Source: Cordia subcordata (taxonomy: Eukaryota > Streptophyta > Magnoliopsida > Boraginales > Cordiaceae). From it: 64,000 nucleotides of DNA. The DNA lies in the NCBI GenBank assembly GCA_028554755.1, contig JAPTOF010000006.1, positions 16,243,001 to 16,307,000 on the forward strand, written 5' to 3'. Shown in pieces: positions 58,581-64,000 of the stretch; the first letter of the stretch is position 1; each line of letters opens with the position of its first letter. Made by a program: the position numbers and the translations under genes. The notes beneath the pieces were generated by a model that saw only the letters and a list, made by a program, of their open reading frames with translations, ran no database searches and was not told the DNA's origin.

Positions 58581-59475
58581 CATAAAACAACGTTTACATA
58601 TATCAATATCTTAAAAAAATTTCCTCCAATAACAAATCTTTTCTCGACTAGTGAATCTAATTTGCAAAGTAATAAATTGATTATTATTTTGATCAATAAA
58701 AATTTTTTAAAATAATTTTTTCATTTAATGGCCATATAGTTATTTTTGTCAATTTTTAAATATATAAGCACCAAAACGAAGAACTCTATAGCATTGACGT
58801 CATACTAACATTAAATATTATCTTCGTTTCACAAAAATAGATTTACTTCCATTTTCATATAATTTAAAAAATATATATATATAGTTAAAGTAGTTAAAAT
58901 AATAAATTTTGCTTTTAATCAACTTTTAGATATCTAAAATTGATTGTCACAAAACAATTTGTACATTTTTTAAAACATTCTCGATCATATAATCATGTAA
59001 TTAATTATTTTTTGAATAAAAACTTTTGCACGTATATATTTAGATCATTTAAATATAAATATACTCAAATTCAAAAAGTATTTCCTAATATAGATTTTGT
59101 AATGTATAGAGGAATTATTTTAATATTAAATTATAATATATCAATTAAACAAATTTGTTTTAAAGCCATCCTAGCAAATATTCTGTTATTGGCGTCTTGT
59201 ATTTTCTATAAGTGTTATTTTAAATGTGTTGTTGATAACATGTATCTAGAATCCTTATAGCTTTGAGTTGTTGTATGAGAGTGAAACTCTGTAACATTTT
59301 TTACCTCAATATTAAAGGGGTTGCCATTTTTGTCCATTTCTACCCATTGTTAGACCTCTCATCTTTGGCCATTTTATTTATTGTGCACTTCTAGGAGGCC
59401 ACCTCAACTGCTTATCTATAGCCGTTCATTTTGGTTTTGGCTTTTTAATTGGATGACTAAGATATTTGTTGAGAA
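58581..59475. other. AT-rich intergenic DNA
   Basis: No supported gene. A 106-codon frame at 58940 is AT-driven, rich in Ile, Asn, Phe and Lys, and has no domain. Confidence 0.4.
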
Positions 59476-59572
59476 ATGTGTAAAGCTTCTCAAGGAAGTG
59501 TCTGTTTTAGCCTTGACGTAGGAAAAAAAAATTCTCATCCTTCACCAACCCTAATCTCATTCAACTATACCA

Positions 59573-59654
<82 letters not shown>

Positions 59655-59766
59655 AAAATTCAATAAGTGGTATAGTTGAATGAGACTAGGGTTGGTGAAG
59701 GATGAGAATTTTTTTTTTCCTACGTCAAGGCTAAAACAGACACTTCCTTGAGAAGCTTTACACATA
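59476..59766. repeat. Near-perfect 102-bp inverted repeat around (TA)n(GA)n
   Basis: Arms 59476-59577 and 59664-59766 are complementary with about one substitution and one T insertion. The 86-bp centre is (TA)n followed by (GA)n. The identical short peptides predicted on opposite strands here are a consequence of the palindrome, not genes. Confidence 0.92.
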
Positions 59767-60425
59767 GGTATATATACATATCAAATGACAAAGAAAAATA
59801 AAGAAGAAAAATTCTTTACATCAAATACCTCAAGTTCACTGGTAAGTTCTTTTTTCTTTTTTTCTCTTTTTTTTTTGTAATTTTAAGAATTTTTCCATGT
59901 ATACCCACTTCGAGCTATAAATTATTATAGAGATCTTAGTAGGTGTTGATGCAAATTCCAAGCACAAGCTTTAAAATTAGCCCACAAGTGCACATATATA
60001 TATATATATACCTATATATATATACCTATATATATATATATATATAAAGAGAGAGAGAGAGAGAGAGAGCAAAATTCAATAAGTGGTATAGTTGAATAAG
60101 ATTAGGGTTGGTGAAGGATGAGAATTTTTTTTTCCTATGTCAAGGCTAAAACAGACACTTCCTTGAGAAGCTTTACACATAGGTATATATATATATATAG
60201 GTATATATACATGTCAAATGACAAAGAAAAATAAAGAAGAAAAATTCTTTACATCAAATACCTCAAGTTCACTGGTAAGTTCTTTTTTCTTTTTTTCTCT
60301 TTTTTTTTGTAATTTTAAGAATTTTTCCATGTATACCCACTTCGGGCTATAAATTATTATAGAGATCTTAGTAGGTGTTGATGCAAATTCCAAGCACAAG
60401 CTTTAAAATTAGCCCACAAGTGCAC
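59617..60425. repeat. Tandem duplication of about 416-432 bp including one palindrome arm
   Basis: The right arm and following sequence (to CACAAGTGCAC at 59983-59993) recur at about 60047-60425. The second copy has a longer TATATA run. The copies differ at only a few positions, so the event is recent. Confidence 0.88.
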
Positions 60426-62930
60426 GGGTCGTTGGTAGCCTAGAGTGCAAGTACGAGGTTGTATTCCTCGGGGAGGCTAAAACAAGGTATGGCTCAAAGC
60501 CATGTGTTCTAGGGAGCTACTCTAGGTCCTAAACTACCAATTTTTTGGGTTTTAGATTGCATGGAGCTTGAGTAAAAATAAACCTAATCTAAAGGAAACT
60601 AAACTAGGGGAAATGAAATGGGAGATAGGAGAAACAAGCCAACTAAGGGAAACAAGTAAAGGAAATGGGAAGTAGGAGTGACCTATACTTGATTATTGAC
60701 GGCCTAAGACTCTCTTGTTAAGGGATTAGTTGGTGGATTTGATTTTTAAGGGTGCTCTTATCTAGACTCCTAATTAGCTACCTTATTATCCACTAGGCTT
60801 CAGTGCGGGTTTATCCCTACGCGACAATTAACCAAAGTATAGCATTGTCCTTATGATCTAGGGTTTTCGGGCTAGTTAACTAGGTTCTAGGTGGCATCAA
60901 TTGATCTTACCCTCGTGTCTAAACTATTGACTGGGTTTAAAGCCAAGACCTACTCTATCTAAGGTCGATTAAACTAAGCTGGAAGCCTATTGGCTGGGTT
61001 TAAAGCCAAAGGAAACTCAACTAAGCCTAATCTTTGGTTATGCGCCATCAATCATGCATCACATTAGCAATTTAAGCATTAAAGCACAAGTTTATACATG
61101 TTCTAGGGCATGGCATTCGTGAACACCTAGACATATTCAACTACCAAACACATAGACATGCTTGGATTACATCATATTAAGCAATAAGAACCAACACGTA
61201 TGCTATTGAAGCATGCTTTGCTATTAAGGCATGTAAACTTACACATAGACATGTATGAATGCATTGCCCACTTTATATTTTCTTCATACAAATACATAGA
61301 CATGCTTACATAAAGAAATGGAAGTGATTAATAGCAAATAAGCTTCAAAATATATATGCTATTTCATTTAGGCATGTCTTTAAACACATAGAAATAAAAG
61401 AAAATAGCCATTGAAAACCCTAAAAACATAGTATACATATTAACCATAAAAAAACCCATTACAATAGAGTAATAAGTTAACCCATAATACAAGCTTCAAT
61501 CACCCTCTAAAGATCTACTCAATCATAGAAGAAACCAAGTAGAAAAGGAGAAAGAGTTCCTTCCATGCTTAGCTTCCTCTTTACAATCTTTGCTTCAATT
61601 TACAATTCCAAGTGTTTGATTCCCAAAGAGAGCTTGAATATAGGTGTAGATGTGTATGGATGAGTGTGTGTGACGTGGGTGAGAGTGAGGGAAGGTTAGG
61701 GTTTTAAGTGGGATGAAGTGGGTGTGATGGAATAAAGCTTAATTCATATAAAATGGCTAAAAGGGGGCTTTTATAACCAAAATTTGCGAACTACTGGCTG
61801 AGAGAACTGGCCTACCGGTACCCAAAATGCTGCTAAGCTACCCAGGAAAGCCATCTTACTATTTTTTCTGACCTAGTAAGTCGGTCAGTCGGCTCCCTGA
61901 AGGGCATTCGGCCAACTCTTCAAGTTTTATCCCTTTCGGCTTTATTTTCTCTCCGTTTCGCTTATGATTGCTTTGGCCTTCTTCCAAGAACTTCCAAAAC
62001 TTGATTCTGTTCCACTTTTCATCCTCAAATGCTTCTTCAAACTTTTCCCAAGCCATCTTCATCTCTATCTTCATTAAGCTCTAAACATTCCTCAAAATTC
62101 ACCTAAATGTAAGATAAATGCACTTTAGTGTAGTGTTTACTCTTTAAACTCAACTATGAACAATTGAATCCTAATATGCACAAATGTAATGTAAAGCTAC
62201 ATTAATACACTTTATATAGCATAATACACCTCAAAACAAGTATAGAAATGCAATGCCAAAGCATATGCAAAACCAACACATCAAAACCCCCGAATCTTCT
62301 CCTTGCTTGTTCCTAAGCAAGACCAAACCTATGTTTATCTCAAAGCCACTAAAGAGGATTGCCAAAGTATTGACTTGCTATCATAGCGAATCTAAGGAGT
62401 ATAAAGGGGTCATTCCTTTTGTAAAAGGAATCTCCAAGCATTTTTTGGATCCTCCCCTTACTCACAAGAGTCCTTGCAGCTAACAGGAAATTCCTAAGCA
62501 ACGAAAGCCCCTATAAGCCTAGGATTTTAACTAATGCACCCGGGATGTTGATACTTTGTGCCCTATCAACTAACATGGTCCCCAAATATGCACATAGCCT
62601 TACAGATACAAGGAGAAGAAGACACAATCACAATGGCTTACAAATGATACAAGAGCCTTATTGACAACACAATGAAATAACAAAACAAAACACTTGTGTT
62701 ATATTGACATTGTGTCATTTGACACTTATTCACAACTTCACTTGTTCAAATTTTTGGTGCCTTTTGGCTTTTTCCATTTTTGCCTTTTTTTCTCACTTTG
62801 TAGTCTTTTTCACTTTTTTTCCTCATTTTTGCATTTTTCCATTCTTTTACATTTTTCTCAATACATAACATAAACAAAAAGGAAAGAAAAAGAAGAGGCT
62901 AAGTGATGTTGTTTTAAAAATCCACAAGCC
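60426..62930. repeat. Non-coding repeat family, copy 1
   Basis: Begins GGGTCGTTGGTAGCC, with GTGCAAGTACGAGG and CCTCGGGGAGGC. GGGTTTAAAGCCAA occurs twice (about 60916 and 60996). The part from 61100 to 61400 repeats ACATAGACATG. No coding frame is supported. The style is known from non-coding parts of plant retroelements, but the family was not identified. A minus-strand frame at 61859-62074 is lysine/glutamate-rich and unconvincing. Confidence 0.45.
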
Positions 62931-64000
62931 CAGTGATTGGAAGTAATGCAGTGTGTGCAAGATTCTGGGTATCGTCTCATCAGGAAGGCCTCTCACTATG
63001 GTTCTAAATCCTATGTGTCCTAGATTAACTACGTGTAAAAACGAAATTATTTTTAAGATTTGTTCTTGAATTTTGAATTGAAAGGAACTCTAAACTATTC
63101 AGTTGAAACTAAAGTGCACAATTAAACTAAAAGTAGATGGAAAACAAATGAGAAGAAAGCAACTGGGAATGATTAGGGGAAATCAGTGATGGGAAATGGC
63201 CTACGGTTGGATTACTTCATATGTTTCTCTAGTGAATAAATTGACTATGGACTATGGGCAATCAATTGTGCTCTAGTGCCTTAGTTTATTAGCTAGCCTT
63301 ATTACCCTTAATTAAATGTGCACTCCTATCCCTAAACGAGCCCTTTTTGAAGCATAGGTTTGTCCTATTAATCAAGGCTTTACAACTACACCAACAACCT
63401 AAGTGATTTGACTAATCCAAGTTGATTAAGTCACACCCATTAATTGTGTTTCAAACTAAGGATGGTACGAATTGATCTTAAGTCTGTTCAAGTGCAATTA
63501 GCAAATCTAGCAAGCAATAGATCATGGCTCACACATTAACAATGTTTTATGCTAAGCGCAAGATCAATAATCATAAAGAATTACAAAACAAGCTTGCATA
63601 AACTCTCTTAGGACTATCAACAAACACATGGACATGTTATATTAAAGTCATCAACAATTCTTCATAAGTTATGCAATCAACATGCCTCACAAAATCCATA
63701 AAAAGTCGACATCAAACACTAAGCCATAACATAATCCATAATCTAACCTTAGCCTAAAACAATTAGTTCAACATGCTAAAAGAGAGGGCAAAAACTAAAA
63801 TTTAACCTCTCAAACATCTATTCCATGTCTAGAAAATTAAATTCCAAGTCCAAAACCCCTTCTCCTTTCAATCTTGTGCAAATTTGTCTTTTTCTCCAAG
63901 ATTTTTCTCCAAGTTTTGCTTCAGGTTAGCCACAAAAATCCTATAGAAAAACAACTCCATCTATCTCGAAATAAATATAAAAAGTAAAGAAAATAAAAAG
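62931..64000. repeat. Non-coding repeat family, copy 2 (diverged, continues beyond the window)
   Basis: Same order of blocks as copy 1: a GTGTGCAAGATTCTGGGTATCG-like start, a TTAGCTAGCCTTATTACC segment matching TTAGCTACCTTATTATCC, TATCCCTA, and an ACATGGACATG segment. Divergence is high. No gene seen. Confidence 0.4.

Noticed and set aside
58940..59260. 106-codon plus-strand frame
   Set aside because: AT-driven composition, no domain, isolated from any gene structure.
59476..59765. Two identical short peptides on opposite strands, starting MCKASQGSVCF
   Set aside because: They arise from the two arms of the inverted repeat and run into (TA)n/(GA)n repeats.
61859..62074. 71-codon minus-strand lysine/glutamate-rich frame
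   Set aside because: No family recognised; sits inside a non-coding repeat family.

Overview
This is nuclear DNA of a flowering plant, probably a eudicot. The evidence is a host gene with many short GT-AG exons, AT-rich intergenic DNA full of MITEs, several decayed plant LTR retrotransposons, and a fossil plant pararetrovirus. No bacterial, organellar or intact viral locus is seen. No tRNA, rRNA or CRISPR was recognised.

Layout. 1-4.5 kb: intergenic DNA with a hAT-like element, a TAA-flanked MITE and a tandem duplication. 4.6-15.4 kb: a decayed Ty3/gypsy element of the Tat type (LTRs, gag, protease, RT, RNase H, a second RNase H, integrase). Its long 3' region holds an antisense gene with two frame-keeping introns, a hairpin series and a 65-bp tandem repeat. 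A 114-bp identical copy of the left flank lies to its right. 15.5-18.2 kb: MITE-rich DNA. 18.2-24.2 kb: a Ty1/copia element bounded by a clean 5-bp target duplication, whose 3' part has moved, inverted, into its own 5' leader. 25.3-27.3 kb: three DNA transposons nested in one another.

28.6-38.2 kb: the only convincing host gene, on the minus strand. It has 15 coding exons and predicts a 769-residue ARID plus PHD protein, orthologous in appearance to Arabidopsis At3g43240, an ISWI-associated chromatin reader. One exon end, with its splice donor, is tandemly duplicated.

39.4-45.7 kb: a broken endogenous caulimovirid (movement protein, coat protein, protease, truncated RT) on the minus strand, with its primer-binding site and a likely promoter. 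46.2-49 kb: a third, degenerate MITE copy and a SIRE/Maximus-like copia gag remnant. 51.0-55.7 kb: a minus-strand copia element whose LTRs start with TA and end with TA. 55.8-64 kb: non-coding repeats, including a near-perfect inverted repeat with a tandem duplication, and two diverged copies of one non-coding family.

The mobile elements do not work together. They are independent insertions around one constrained gene. All three readable reverse transcriptases have lost the first catalytic aspartate in the same way (YxDD to YxND).
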